In this document: in pieces, positions 52,034 through 60,649 of the stretch | How the letters are laid out: each line of letters starts with the position of its first letter | How positions within the stretch are numbered: position 1 is the first letter of the stretch | Source of the DNA: CAZBNB01 sp964493245 | GTDB lineage: Bacteria > Pseudomonadota > Gammaproteobacteria > Legionellales > Legionellaceae | DNA length: 64,000 bases | Assembly: GCA_964493245.1 (NCBI GenBank) | Contig: CAZBNB010000009.1 | Coordinates: 18,237 to 82,236 of the forward strand | Reading direction: 5' to 3' | The notes under the pieces: model-generated | The model's input: the letters and a program-made list of their open reading frames with translations, nothing else | Database searches by the model: none | What the model was told of the DNA's origin: nothing | Position numbers and translations under genes: made by a program

Positions 52034-52829
52034 TCTTCAAAAAACGACAGATACACCGATCTTTCTTACAGGTGGTCGGGAAAATAATATAATTAGAGTA
52101 GATGATAAAGTCATAAGACCCTCCGGAAAGTGGACCAAACAAGTACATCAATTACTTCTGCATCTCCGTGAAAAAGGATTTCTATCGGCTCCTGAGCCAT
52201 TAGAAATTAACGCGCTTGGCCAAGAAATTATTAGTTTCATTCCTGGGGAAGTCAGCAATTATCCCCTCAGCCAAGCAGCCAAATCAATCTCTGCGTTAAC
52301 TTCTGCTGCTCGGCTACTACGCGACTATCATGATGCTTCAGAATCTTTTTTAGACTGCCATCAAACTAATTCTGAGTCTTGGCAATTGTCATCTCGAAAT
52401 CCAATCGAAGTCATTTGTCATGGTGACTTTGCGCCTTACAATGTTGTTTTAAATGATGAAACAGCGATTGGGATAATTGATTTTGATACCTGCCACCCTG
52501 GCCCAAAAGCATGGGATATTGCTTATGCACTCTATCGATGGGCACCTTTTACCAATCCTAACAATCATGATGGATTTGGTGATATAAACGATCAGATTAA
52601 AAGAGCTCAATTATTCTGTCATTCATATGGCCTTAAGGGAGAAGACGTCTCCAAAATTAGTCTTATTATCATTGAAAGATTAGAGGCCTTAATCGATTTT
52701 ATAAAAACGAATCATCAAGGAAATAGTCCACATACAGAGCATCTTAAACTTTATGAAGCAGACATTAATTATATTAAAGCGTATGCTAGCAAAATTGATT
52801 TTGATCTTAGGATGTATTTGACACTTTAA
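52020..52829 (+). CDS. aminoglycoside-phosphotransferase-like kinase, overlaps cold-shock gene
   Basis: 269 residues, starting at TTG 52020 or 52026 because no ATG is near and the fold is complete from here (LTGGRENNIIRVDDKVIRP is the usual first strand and Lys/Arg region). The catalytic loop is VICHGDFAPYNVVLND and the metal-binding Asp IIDFDTCHPGPKAWDIAYAL. Homologues are annotated as aminoglycoside or choline-type kinases without known substrate. The 14-base overlap with the cold-shock gene indicates coupled translation. Confidence 0.8.
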   Translation: MRLSDLQKTTDTPIFLTGGRENNIIRVDDKVIRPSGKWTKQVHQLLLHLREKGFLSAPEPLEINALGQEIISFIPGEVSNYPLSQAAKSISALTSAARLLRDYHDASESFLDCHQTNSESWQLSSRNPIEVICHGDFAPYNVVLNDETAIGIIDFDTCHPGPKAWDIAYALYRWAPFTNPNNHDGFGDINDQIKRAQLFCHSYGLKGEDVSKISLIIIERLEALIDFIKTNHQGNSPHTEHLKLYEADINYIKAYASKIDFDLRMYLTL

Positions 52830-52864
52830 TTTCAATATCTATCTGACATCATCTGTCAAGCTCC

Positions 52865-53338
52865 CTATCTACTACACATACGATAAATCAACACAGGAAG
52901 TTTTCTATTCTTTATGATTGGCGATTCTTGTTCACCAATCTTTTTGCACCCCATTTGCAAATAAAATCCCTCGGCGTTGGGATCAGCATTTAAAATAAAC
53001 TTCGGTATGTTAAGTGAGATTGCCGTTTCCAAGCATTTCTCCCACATTTTTTGTCCTAAACCTTTTCCAAAATAATCAGGATGTAGGAAAAAATAATCTA
53101 ATTCGACTGAATGCTTGTTCTCGTCAAAAGCAAAATTATAAAATCCAGCCACATGAGCATTTACATAAAACAAGTGCATTGTATTCTCGTTAATGTGTCC
53201 CGTGTTTATCCTATAATCTTTCATGCATTGTTGCATAAACTCATCCGAATAACCCCAACTTCCTTTTGATAAACGAAAAATCTCATTGATTTCATCGAGA
53301 TCTTCGATAGCTGCTTTACGAGTAAATATTTGATTCAT
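52865..53338 (-). CDS. GNAT acetyltransferase
   Basis: 157 residues. A normal GNAT fold with motif A FLHPDYFGKGLGQKMWEKCL (about 86-105), strands SVELDYFFL before it and ILNADPNAEGFYLQMGCKKI after it. It diverges from the MFS transporter gene with 42 bases between the starts. The acceptor is unknown. Confidence 0.87.
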   Translation of the reverse strand: MNQIFTRKAAIEDLDEINEIFRLSKGSWGYSDEFMQQCMKDYRINTGHINENTMHLFYVNAHVAGFYNFAFDENKHSVELDYFFLHPDYFGKGLGQKMWEKCLETAISLNIPKFILNADPNAEGFYLQMGCKKIGEQESPIIKNRKLPVLIYRMCSR

Positions 53339-53380
53339 GGCACTCAGAAAAGAAAATAACGCAAAGACTCATGATAACAT

Positions 53381-54685
53381 ATGAAACAACAAAGTTTTCT
53401 AGAAGCATTGGCAACTGATTGGGCTATTATGATAAAAGAAGAAAAAAACCAGCTTATCATTATATTGTTCGTTGTGTTCTTAAGTTTTATTGGGGCATCC
53501 ATCGCCTACCCTATTATTCCTCCACTATTTTTACAATCTACAGATTCTCATATTATCCCTCTGGGGTGGAGTGATACCACTAGACGATTTTTTCTTGGTT
53601 TAACCTTAGCAATTTTTCCTTTAGGTCAATTTATCGGAGCGCCCATTTTGGGTCGCAATGCCGATCTCCATGGAAGAAAAGAGATGCTCCTCTTAAGTTT
53701 AATGGGAAGTATTTTTGCTTACATCCTAACAGCGCTCTCTCTTTATATCGAATCTTTAACGTTACTCTTATTCAGCCGATTTTTATCGGGTTTCATGGAA
53801 AGCACTTTTCCCATTGCTCGAGCAATGGCATCTGATTTGATTTCAATCAATAAATTTATCAGTTTCGGTCGAATCAATACCATGGCAGCACTTGGATATA
53901 TCTTAGGTCCATTGTTCGGAGGATTTTTCTCAGATAAAAACGTCCTATCTGGATTTGCTTACCCGATACCTTTTCTTATAGCGGCAATTGCTTCCTTCAT
54001 AGCACTTGTACTCATCCATCAGACCTTTCCTAATCAACAAAAGACTCTACAAAAACCACAAAACCCTATATTGCAACAGTTTAATCTTGTTCATCAATTT
54101 AAACATTTATTTAGGAGCCACCCTGAATTAAAGAAGCTCCTTTTTATTAGTACAATATTTACGTTCTCTGTTGATATTTTTTATGAATTTGGTCCTGTTT
54201 ATTTAGCAGGAAAATGGATAATGACACCTGCTCAAATTGCTATTTACAATGCAGCATTATCCATCACGTTAGCACTGGGTGCTGCCTGGATACCGCGTCA
54301 TTTATCACAATTCCTGTCTATTAAAAAAATAATTATCTCGGCATGCATTACTACCGCATCTATTTTTGGATGCATGGTTATTTTTCAATATCCGCTCTCT
54401 ATGTTAATGTTGTTTGCTCTATCCGGTTTGAGTATCACAACAGTCACAACCACGATGGCCATTCACCTTTCAAATACCGCCCATGCCTCTATACAGAGTG
54501 AAACCATGGGCGCTCAATTAAGTTTAAGAACATTAGGAGATGCATTGATTTGCTTTATTGGTGGACTAATGATTACCATATCGATTATTTCACCTATTAT
54601 TTTAAGTAGTATTATTGCTTTCATTGCAGGAGCTTTTTCTATTAAACATTTTGTTTCAAACCAAGATAAAAATAATGAAGCCTAA
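53381..54685 (+). CDS. MFS transporter (TetA/DHA1-like drug efflux)
   Basis: 434 residues with about twelve transmembrane helices. The loop 2-3 motif of DHA1 exporters is seen as LGRNADLHGRKEMLLLS, and helix 5 has LGYILGPLFGG, the antiporter motif C. These match proton-driven drug exporters such as TetA(B)-type proteins. Its stop overlaps the start of a GNAT gene by 11 bases. The exported compound is unknown. Confidence 0.9.
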   Translation: MKQQSFLEALATDWAIMIKEEKNQLIIILFVVFLSFIGASIAYPIIPPLFLQSTDSHIIPLGWSDTTRRFFLGLTLAIFPLGQFIGAPILGRNADLHGRKEMLLLSLMGSIFAYILTALSLYIESLTLLLFSRFLSGFMESTFPIARAMASDLISINKFISFGRINTMAALGYILGPLFGGFFSDKNVLSGFAYPIPFLIAAIASFIALVLIHQTFPNQQKTLQKPQNPILQQFNLVHQFKHLFRSHPELKKLLFISTIFTFSVDIFYEFGPVYLAGKWIMTPAQIAIYNAALSITLALGAAWIPRHLSQFLSIKKIIISACITTASIFGCMVIFQYPLSMLMLFALSGLSITTVTTTMAIHLSNTAHASIQSETMGAQLSLRTLGDALICFIGGLMITISIISPIILSSIIAFIAGAFSIKHFVSNQDKNNEA

Positions 54686-55139
54686 AATCATCCAAATACC
54701 AGCAAATAAAGCTGAGTCTTTATGTCGAAAAATCACAGCAGACTTACCAGAATATTTTGGTTTGCCAGAATGTAATGAGCATTACGCAAAAGGCGTCAGA
54801 GAGCGCGTTAATTTTGGCTTAAGCATTTCAGATAATTATGTCGGTCTTCTTTGTCTAGACTTTCCTTACTCAAATAATGCAAACATCTACTGGATGGGAA
54901 TTCTTAAAGATCATCAAACCAAAGGATATGGCTGTCAATTAATACACGACGTTTGTGATTATGCAAAACAACAAGGCTCATCAACCATGACGGTCGAAAC
55001 ATTATCACCCAATGAGTCCGACGAAAATTATCTAAAAACATATCATTTCTATCAAAAAATGGGATTTCTTCCTTTGTTTAATTTGAAACCAGAAGGATAC
55101 ACATGGCAAATGGTTTATATGTGTAAATCACTTTTATAA
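54675..55139 (+). CDS. GNAT acetyltransferase, overlapping the MFS gene
   Basis: 154 residues from the ATG at 54675; a longer frame from 54615 runs inside the MFS gene and is unlikely. GNAT motif A is LKDHQTKGYGCQLIHDVCDY, followed by TVETLSPNESDENYLKTYHF and a MGFLPLF end motif. The 11-base overlap with the MFS transporter suggests that export and acetylation of the same compound are coupled. Confidence 0.82.
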   Translation: MKPKIIQIPANKAESLCRKITADLPEYFGLPECNEHYAKGVRERVNFGLSISDNYVGLLCLDFPYSNNANIYWMGILKDHQTKGYGCQLIHDVCDYAKQQGSSTMTVETLSPNESDENYLKTYHFYQKMGFLPLFNLKPEGYTWQMVYMCKSLL

Positions 55140-55151
55140 TTTTAAAACATA

Positions 55152-55179
55152 TTGACTTTTATTGTCCGATCATTATACA
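55152..55179 (+). promoter_or_regulatory. promoter of the ABC-F gene
   Basis: -35 TTGACT (55152-55157) and -10 TATACA (55174-55179), 16 bp apart, both close to consensus. About 85 bases separate the likely start of the RNA from the ABC-F start codon, leaving a leader that holds a short open frame. Confidence 0.6.
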
Positions 55180-55204
55180 ATTAACCATCTATTTTTTGGA
55201 GTGA

Positions 55205-55222
55205 ATGCCGATGCGTCAATAA
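55205..55222 (+). CDS. possible five-codon leader peptide
   Basis: GGAG (55198-55201) is followed by ATG CCG ATG CGT CAA TAA, encoding MPMRQ. ABC-F antibiotic-resistance genes are often controlled by ribosome stalling on such short leaders. The spacing to the first ATG is short (3 bases), so the second ATG is the likelier start. Confidence 0.3.
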   Translation: MPMRQ

Positions 55223-55267
55223 ATCTTCATTGTTGTTTTGTTCTTACAACTGATTCGGAGATTTATT

Positions 55268-56872
55268 ATGACTTACCTGTCGCGTTTAACTGCAAATCAT
55301 CTTTCCTATTCCATTCCTAAGTCAGCCATTCAGTTTGATGATCTCAATTTATCATTTGAAAAAAAGTGCTATGGAGTAATTGGGGATAACGGCGTTGGTA
55401 AAACGACTCTACTAAAACTATTAGCTGGTGAGTTAGCTCCTCATTCTGGTAATATTCTTTTGAATGGGTCACTCACCTATTGCCCACAAACCATAGAATC
55501 ACAAACGGACACACTATTTACTTCAGAAATTTTAGGTATTCACGAAAAATGGCAAGCATTAAATCGATTACAACGAGGAACAATGCTTGAAAATGATCTC
55601 GATATTATTGGAGATGATTGGACACTGGAGTTAGAAGTAAAGAGGCTATTTGAAAGGCTAGATTTACCACTATGCTCTCTTAACATGCAATTTATGAATT
55701 TGAGTGGTGGGCAAAAAACCAAAGTTCTTTTAGCGAAAGCCATGTTAACAAAAGCAGATTTCATTTTATTAGATGAACCAACAAACAATCTTGATAGCGT
55801 CTCGAAACAAATTTTACTGAAATGGATACGTGAGACTCAAAGTGGATTTATTATAGTGAGCCATGATCGAACACTATTAAATAGCTTGGATGAAATCATC
55901 GAAATTTCAAGCAAAGGGATCAATCGATTTGGAGGAAACTATGATTTTTATAAGACTCAAAAAACTATGCAACAAGCAAGTCTTCAAGGACGAGTTTCTA
56001 ATGCTGAGAAAGAATTAAAACAAATTACACGTCAACAACAAACCGCGAAAGAACGACATGAACAGCGCCAGAAGCAAGGTCAAAATGATCATCGCTCAGG
56101 ACGTCAACCTGATAAAATACTAGCCGATTTTATGATGGATAGAAGTGGGCAAACACTGGGGCGTCAAACACGCATCAAACACCAGCGCATCCAACAGGCC
56201 CATGAAACCCTACAATCAACTAAATCTCAGTTAGAAATCAAAGAATCGATTCATGCTGACCTATCTGAAACAACTGTGCCAACACAAAAGCAAGTCCTCC
56301 TGATGAATGACATAACGTTTGCTTATCCCTATCAAGCACCGCTCTTTGAACATTTCAATTTGTCCATCACAGGACCTGAACGTATTGCCATTATTGGAAA
56401 AAACGGTTGCGGAAAGTCAACTTTAATTAAATTAATTTGCGGCCAAATCAAACCCAAACAAGGTAATATCCAATATGGCGTATCACTCATTCGTGTACTC
56501 GATCAACAATGCAATTTTCTTACGCCATCACTCAACTTGATTGAAAATTTCCAAAAATTAAATCCAGAAGCCACCATCCAAGATGCATATTCAGCCCTTG
56601 CTTCCATGCAATTTAGAAACGTTGAAGCAGAAAAAATGGTGCGTGATTTAAGTGGTGGCGAGCGCATTCGCGCGGGTCTTGCAATCAGCTTACTTTCAAA
56701 AACTCCACCACAACTCATTATTCTTGATGAACCGACTAATCATCTTGATCTACGCTCGATTAAAGCCATCGAAGAAATATTAACACGCTATCAAGGAGCC
56801 ATGATTGTTATTTCGCATGATGAAAATTTCATCAATAACATCCAAATTGTTCGAAAAGTGCCGCTGTTATGA
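55268..56872 (+). CDS. ABC-F family ribosome-protection-type ATPase
   Basis: 534 residues from the ATG at 55268 with CGGAG upstream. Two ABC domains without membrane segments: first Walker A GDNGVGKTT, signature LSGGQKTK, Walker B FILLDEPTNNLD; second Walker A GKNGCGKST, signature LSGGERIRAG, LIILDEPTNHLD. The two are joined by a charged linker rich in Gln/Arg (residues ~240-330), the P-site tRNA-interaction motif region of ABC-F proteins. They act on the ribosome, either in translation or in dislodging antibiotics. The leader region supports drug-responsive control. Confidence 0.92.
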   Translation: MTYLSRLTANHLSYSIPKSAIQFDDLNLSFEKKCYGVIGDNGVGKTTLLKLLAGELAPHSGNILLNGSLTYCPQTIESQTDTLFTSEILGIHEKWQALNRLQRGTMLENDLDIIGDDWTLELEVKRLFERLDLPLCSLNMQFMNLSGGQKTKVLLAKAMLTKADFILLDEPTNNLDSVSKQILLKWIRETQSGFIIVSHDRTLLNSLDEIIEISSKGINRFGGNYDFYKTQKTMQQASLQGRVSNAEKELKQITRQQQTAKERHEQRQKQGQNDHRSGRQPDKILADFMMDRSGQTLGRQTRIKHQRIQQAHETLQSTKSQLEIKESIHADLSETTVPTQKQVLLMNDITFAYPYQAPLFEHFNLSITGPERIAIIGKNGCGKSTLIKLICGQIKPKQGNIQYGVSLIRVLDQQCNFLTPSLNLIENFQKLNPEATIQDAYSALASMQFRNVEAEKMVRDLSGGERIRAGLAISLLSKTPPQLIILDEPTNHLDLRSIKAIEEILTRYQGAMIVISHDENFINNIQIVRKVPLL

Positions 56873-56921
56873 TTGCACATTTTTTGTTATATTTAGAGAA
56901 ACTATAAGGACATACAGAACT

Positions 56922-57773
56922 ATGCCAAAAATAATTGCAAACGATATTTCCATTTATTATCAAATTACAGGTAATAGCGATCACTCAGTCATTTTAATTA
57001 GCGGAGCGAACGGAGATCACCAAAGCGTATGGCCAGCTGAAGTCGTCAATGCATTAGCTCAACATTTTCAAGTGATCCAATTTGATCATCGTGGTGTTGG
57101 TCAATCAGATCAGCCTGATATCCCATACAGCATAGAAATGATGACAGATGATGTAGCCGGTTTAATGGAAGCCCTACAAATTGAAGCGTCTCACGTGATA
57201 GGCTACTCCATGGGTGGTCAAATTGCAGCAAAATTAGCTGAAAAATATCCTGCAAAAGTCCTCACAATGATTGGCTGTGTTTGCTATCCAACTATCAATA
57301 TGCACGTAAGATTACTTGGAAAAGCAATGCTTGAATTAATGGAATTAAAGTTACCAAGCAGTATTATTGATAAAATTGGTTTGCCTTGGGTTTTTTCAGA
57401 TCAATTCTTAGAAGAAAATGTTTCCTCATTAACACAATCTGAAGAAGAACCGACGTCGAAATCTTCGATAGGTTTTAAACGACACTTTGAGGCACAATGT
57501 GCTTTCATCACATCTGAGGCTGAATGTTTTAGAAATATTGATATACCGGCGCTATTTATCGCAGGCACAGAAGATAGAATCTGTCCTCCATCAGATGTAA
57601 TGAAGTTTGTAGATTTGATACCAAACTCGAAAATCACAGTCTTTCCAGAAGCTGGACATATGCTTTCATTGGAGCACCCATATAAATTTGCTGAAGTCAT
57701 TTGTGAATTTCTGATTCCTAAAAAAGACTTAATGCATAGATTAAGCACAAAATTCAATTTAAATAATAAATAA
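56922..57773 (+). CDS. alpha/beta hydrolase
   Basis: 283 residues from the ATG at 56922; a longer frame opening inside the ABC-F gene is discarded. Oxyanion region ISGANGDHQSVW, FDHRGVGQSD, nucleophile elbow GYSMGGQIAA, acidic AGTEDRICPP and a C-terminal His in PEAGHMLSLEHP: the complete triad of a cytosolic hydrolase. It follows ABC-F by 49 bases on the same strand. Typical relatives are esterases, lactonases or haloperoxidase-like enzymes; no signal peptide is present. Confidence 0.87.
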   Translation: MPKIIANDISIYYQITGNSDHSVILISGANGDHQSVWPAEVVNALAQHFQVIQFDHRGVGQSDQPDIPYSIEMMTDDVAGLMEALQIEASHVIGYSMGGQIAAKLAEKYPAKVLTMIGCVCYPTINMHVRLLGKAMLELMELKLPSSIIDKIGLPWVFSDQFLEENVSSLTQSEEEPTSKSSIGFKRHFEAQCAFITSEAECFRNIDIPALFIAGTEDRICPPSDVMKFVDLIPNSKITVFPEAGHMLSLEHPYKFAEVICEFLIPKKDLMHRLSTKFNLNNK

Positions 57774-57801
57774 TGGAAATTCACTCAATTAAGAGAGGAA
57801 A

Positions 57802-58170
57802 ATGAGCCATTTCACCATTTATCATAATCCCAAATGTTCAAAATCAAGAGAAGCATTAGCACTCTTACATCGTCATCATATTCAACCCATTGTTATTAAA
57901 TATCTGAAAAATCCTCTCTCTTTGGAACACATCATAAAACTCCGCTCACATTTTAATTTGAAAGATTTTGTGAGATGCAATGAGCTCATCTTTAAAGAGT
58001 TGAAACTCTCATTAGATGATGAAGACGCCATATTACATGCGATGACTGAAATACCTATTCTCATGCAGCGCCCTATTGTCACTTATGATGAACATGCTGT
58101 CATAGGAAGGCTTATAGAGAATGTTCTGTCCCTGATGAATAGATTTTCTCAGGGACATGATTCAGAATGA
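57802..58170 (+). CDS. ArsC/YfgD-family thiol reductase
   Basis: 122 residues. Thioredoxin-like ArsC fold with HNPKCSKSREALALL (catalytic Cys12), KYLKNPLSLE and ILMQRPIV with the conserved Arg. It resembles the YfgD arsenate-reductase-like group that uses glutathione/glutaredoxin. No arsR or arsB is nearby, so arsenate resistance is not proven. It follows the hydrolase gene by 28 bases with AGAGAGG before the start. Confidence 0.9.
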   Translation: MSHFTIYHNPKCSKSREALALLHRHHIQPIVIKYLKNPLSLEHIIKLRSHFNLKDFVRCNELIFKELKLSLDDEDAILHAMTEIPILMQRPIVTYDEHAVIGRLIENVLSLMNRFSQGHDSE

Positions 58171-58210
58171 ATCAACTGTATGAACACTAACATGACAACA
58201 AGCTTCATTT

Positions 58211-58639
58211 CTAATTTTTGCGCAAAAAGTAAAATATCGAATCTTTATCAAACCCCTTCCTTTCAAATTCAACGTAAAATCCAAGCTTTTTATAAAAACC
58301 GAGTGCTTCCCAATCAAAGGTGTTCACAGCAATAAAATGGCAATGATTCTCTTTTGCTAAAGTCTCTACTCTTTGCATTAATTGAGTACCATATCCTTTC
58401 CCCTGTAAAGCTGCATTAACCCAAAGAGAATCAATATACAAACAACCATACATGCTACATCCAGAACAACCTCCAACAATTTCTGCATCTGAATCTCGAA
58501 GAAAAAAAGCGAAGGTTTCTATAGGTTTCATCGCTTTTTTCATCTGTGCTTGCTGTGATATGCCATCATAAAGTTTCTGGATATCCTTTGAGCTTGGATT
58601 TTCCTCATACGTTATCTGATAATTTTTGTTGCATCGCAT
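58211..58639 (-). CDS. GNAT acetyltransferase
   Basis: 142 residues from the ATG at 58639 (AGAGAG upstream); an ATG at 58666 is in frame but has no site. GNAT motif A NAALQGKGYGTQLMQRVETL, preceded by YIDSLWV and followed by TFDWEALGFYKKLGFYVEFE. It diverges from the FMN riboswitch and converges on the arsC-like gene. Substrate unknown. Confidence 0.85.
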   Translation of the reverse strand: MRCNKNYQITYEENPSSKDIQKLYDGISQQAQMKKAMKPIETFAFFLRDSDAEIVGGCSGCSMYGCLYIDSLWVNAALQGKGYGTQLMQRVETLAKENHCHFIAVNTFDWEALGFYKKLGFYVEFERKGFDKDSIFYFLRKN

Positions 58640-58674
58640 AAAATACTCTCTTGACTTAGGTCTCAACCTCGTCG

Positions 58675-58692
58675 AAAATCGACTTCGATTTT
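58675..58692. repeat. short AT-rich hairpin before the FMN riboswitch
   Basis: AAAATCG-actt-CGATTTT(T) forms a 7- to 8-bp stem in the 60-base space between the divergent GNAT gene and the riboswitch. On the plus strand it is followed by TTTAATG. Its role is unclear. Confidence 0.3.
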
Positions 58693-58699
58693 TAATGTA

Positions 58700-58836
58700 A
58701 TCTTCGGGGCGGGGTGAAAGTCCCTACCGGTGGTAAGCATTCTAATGCAAGCCCACGAGCGCTTTCAATCTTTGAAAGGTCAGCAGATTTGGTGAGACTC
58801 CAAAGCCGACGGTTAAAGTCCGGATGAAAGAAGATA
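58700..58836 (+). ncRNA. FMN riboswitch (RFN element)
   Basis: All conserved parts of the RFN element are present in order: GGGGCGGGGTGAAAGTCCC at the start, CCGGTGGTAAGC, GCCCACGAGCG, GGTCAGCAGATTTGGTGA, CCAAAGCCGACGGTTAAAGT, and GGATGAAAGAAGA closing the basal stem with TCTTC. It lies directly before ribB and would repress it when FMN is plentiful. Between its end and the ribB start (58837-58922) there is no T-rich terminator, so control of translation initiation is likelier. Confidence 0.96.
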
Positions 58837-58922
58837 GACATTCATCATTTATAACCATCAATGTTATTTTGATCGTTGTCTTGTCGCCCTATGTCCAAAA
58901 TTATTTTTCAGAGGATATAGGT

Positions 58923-59576
58923 ATGTCACCAATCAGCATAGAACACCAAAATTTTCAAAATAAAATTAAGAATGCCTGCGATGCCTTGCAAAAAGGTAAG
59001 GGCATCATTTTAGTTGACGATGAAGATAGAGAAAATGAAGGCGACCTCATTTTTCCCGCAGAAACTATTTCACAACAACAAGTCAATCAATTAATCCAAG
59101 ATTGCAGTGGCATCGTTTGTTTATGTATCACTAACCAATTAGCCAAACAATTAAATCTTCAACCAATGGTCATCAACAATACAAGCGCTTATCAAACTGC
59201 GTTCACAACCTCCATCGAATCAAAACTTGGTGTGAAAACTGGTGTTTCAGCGGCTGATCGATGGACCACCATTCACACAGCCATCAAACATGATGCGACG
59301 TCAAATGATTTAAATCAGCCTGGCCATATTTTTCCTTTAGTCGCAAAAGAGAATGGCGTCTTGAGTCGTCGAGGACATACTGAAGGAAGTATTGATATCA
59401 TGACCATCGCCGGATTTAAACCAGCGGCTGTTTTATGCGAACTCATGAATAAAGACGGTACCATGAAGAAAATGCCTGAACTCGTAGAATATGCGGGCCT
59501 ACATGAGTATCCGATTCTAAGTATTGAAGATATTTATCAATATCGATTGAGATATGAGGCTTCAGTAAAATCATAA
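58923..59576 (+). CDS. ribB: 3,4-dihydroxy-2-butanone-4-phosphate synthase
   Basis: 217 residues from the ATG at 58923 with GAGG 8 bases upstream; a longer frame opening at 58824 lies within the riboswitch and is rejected. Motifs ILVDDEDRENEGDLIFPAE (metal and substrate acidic residues) and LSRRGHTEGSIDIMTIAG with the catalytic His/Glu are complete. It makes the four-carbon unit of riboflavin from ribulose 5-phosphate. No GTP cyclohydrolase II domain is attached. The upstream FMN riboswitch suggests an extra copy used when flavin is short. Confidence 0.96.
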   Translation: MSPISIEHQNFQNKIKNACDALQKGKGIILVDDEDRENEGDLIFPAETISQQQVNQLIQDCSGIVCLCITNQLAKQLNLQPMVINNTSAYQTAFTTSIESKLGVKTGVSAADRWTTIHTAIKHDATSNDLNQPGHIFPLVAKENGVLSRRGHTEGSIDIMTIAGFKPAAVLCELMNKDGTMKKMPELVEYAGLHEYPILSIEDIYQYRLRYEASVKS

Positions 59577-59687
59577 TATCGATGACGATGTGGCTCATCT
59601 TATTATGGGTCACATCCATAACTCATGTTGTTTGACAAAAATAGTAAACTTGCATAAAATATCTTTTTTTACAAAAATGCTATCATC

Positions 59688-60113
59688 ATGTGGAAACGAA
59701 TATTTAGTAAAACTTATCCAGGTATCTCACGTGAACAGGTATGGAATCATTTGATTGATATCAATCAATGGCCCACATGGCATGGAGATCTAGATTACTG
59801 CCAACTTCAAGGTTCATTTGCAGCTGGAAGCACTTTTATCCTGAAACCTAAAAAAATGCGACCTGTAACCATTCGCATAACTGAAGTTAATGAAGGATAT
59901 TCTTTTACCGATTGCACAACATTTTTTGGTGCCAAGATGTATGATACGCATACTCTAAAAGACACTCCTGAAGGATTAATGCTCACAAATACAATGATTG
60001 TGACGGGTCCATTACGATGGATTTGGATTAAGTTAGTTGCACAGTACGTTGCCGATACAATTCCTGAAGAAATGGATGCATTAATTCGTTTAACAAAAGA
60101 GTCTTCATCATGA
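59688..60113 (+). CDS. SRPBCC-family ligand-binding protein
   Basis: 141 residues. A START/Bet v1-like fold (SRPBCC): EQVWNHLIDINQWPTWHGDL is the typical start, with FTLxP-like FILKPKKMRPVTIRITEV and a long C-terminal helix (IKLVAQYVADTIPEEMDAL). It binds or carries a hydrophobic ligand. It overlaps a MarR regulator by 4 bases (ATGA), an arrangement in which the MarR protein often senses the ligand handled by its partner. Confidence 0.84.
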   Translation: MWKRIFSKTYPGISREQVWNHLIDINQWPTWHGDLDYCQLQGSFAAGSTFILKPKKMRPVTIRITEVNEGYSFTDCTTFFGAKMYDTHTLKDTPEGLMLTNTMIVTGPLRWIWIKLVAQYVADTIPEEMDALIRLTKESSS

Positions 60114-60565
60114 GAGAATCTGCTTTTGGCTTCGAAAAATCAGAAGATAGCCCTGGGTTTTTGTTATGGCAAGTCACCACTCTATGGCAACGGAAAATAA
60201 AAAAAACACTGGAGCCTTACCAGATTTCTCATGCTCAATTTGTTATCATGGCCGTTTTGTTATGGTTCGAAGAACACGGTCTTGAGCGAACACAAGTGGC
60301 TATTGTTAATCAATCCAAGCTCGATAAAATGACCGTCTCCAAATCCATAAAAAAATTAATGACAGATGGCTATATTCATCGAATAGAGCATCATAGTGAT
60401 ACTCGAGCAAAATGGGTGACGTTAACCGATGCAGGTAAGGTGCTTATGAAGCAACTTATTCCTATCATTGAATCAATCGATACAACATTTTTTCGGAAAA
60501 CTTCAAGACAGAAAGAATTCATTGAAATTCTCAATCAGTTGATAAATCATCATGAATCAAATTAA
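60110..60565 (+). CDS. MarR-family transcriptional regulator
   Basis: 151 residues. MarR winged helix: helix-turn-helix TQVAIVNQSKLDKMTVSKSI, wing with GYIHRIEHHSDTRAKWVTLT, and dimerisation helices on both sides. It begins on the ATGA overlap with the SRPBCC gene and probably represses the pair. No palindrome was found with confidence in the space before 59688. Confidence 0.93.
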   Translation: MRESAFGFEKSEDSPGFLLWQVTTLWQRKIKKTLEPYQISHAQFVIMAVLLWFEEHGLERTQVAIVNQSKLDKMTVSKSIKKLMTDGYIHRIEHHSDTRAKWVTLTDAGKVLMKQLIPIIESIDTTFFRKTSRQKEFIEILNQLINHHESN

Positions 60566-60589
60566 TTATTAGATTGGCATCTCAAGAAC

Positions 60590-60649
60590 ATGTGCAAATC
60601 CGGTTCTGAGGAGGGTTTGGTCAGAGTGATCTGGCCATTCTACTCACCC
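60590..60649 (+). ncRNA. probable 3' tail of a group II intron (remnant)
   Basis: The stretch CAAATCCGGTTCTGAGGAGG followed by GGTCAGA-GTGA-TCTGGCC (hairpin 60619-60636, GNRA-type loop) and CTACTCACCC looks like the 3' strand of domain V, domain VI and the 3' splice end of bacterial group II introns. The 5' strand of domain V, the earlier domains and the reverse transcriptase are missing, so it is only a scar. The rest of the 313-base gap 60566-60878 has no gene I can support. Confidence 0.5.

Noticed and set aside
56805..56921. 39-residue N-terminal extension of the alpha/beta hydrolase overlapping the ABC-F gene
   Set aside because: No binding site and no family similarity; ATG 56922 starts directly before the first strand of the fold.
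58824..58922. 33-residue N-terminal extension of RibB
   Set aside because: It begins within the basal stem of the FMN riboswitch, and the ATG at 58923 has a good ribosome-binding site and the usual RibB start.
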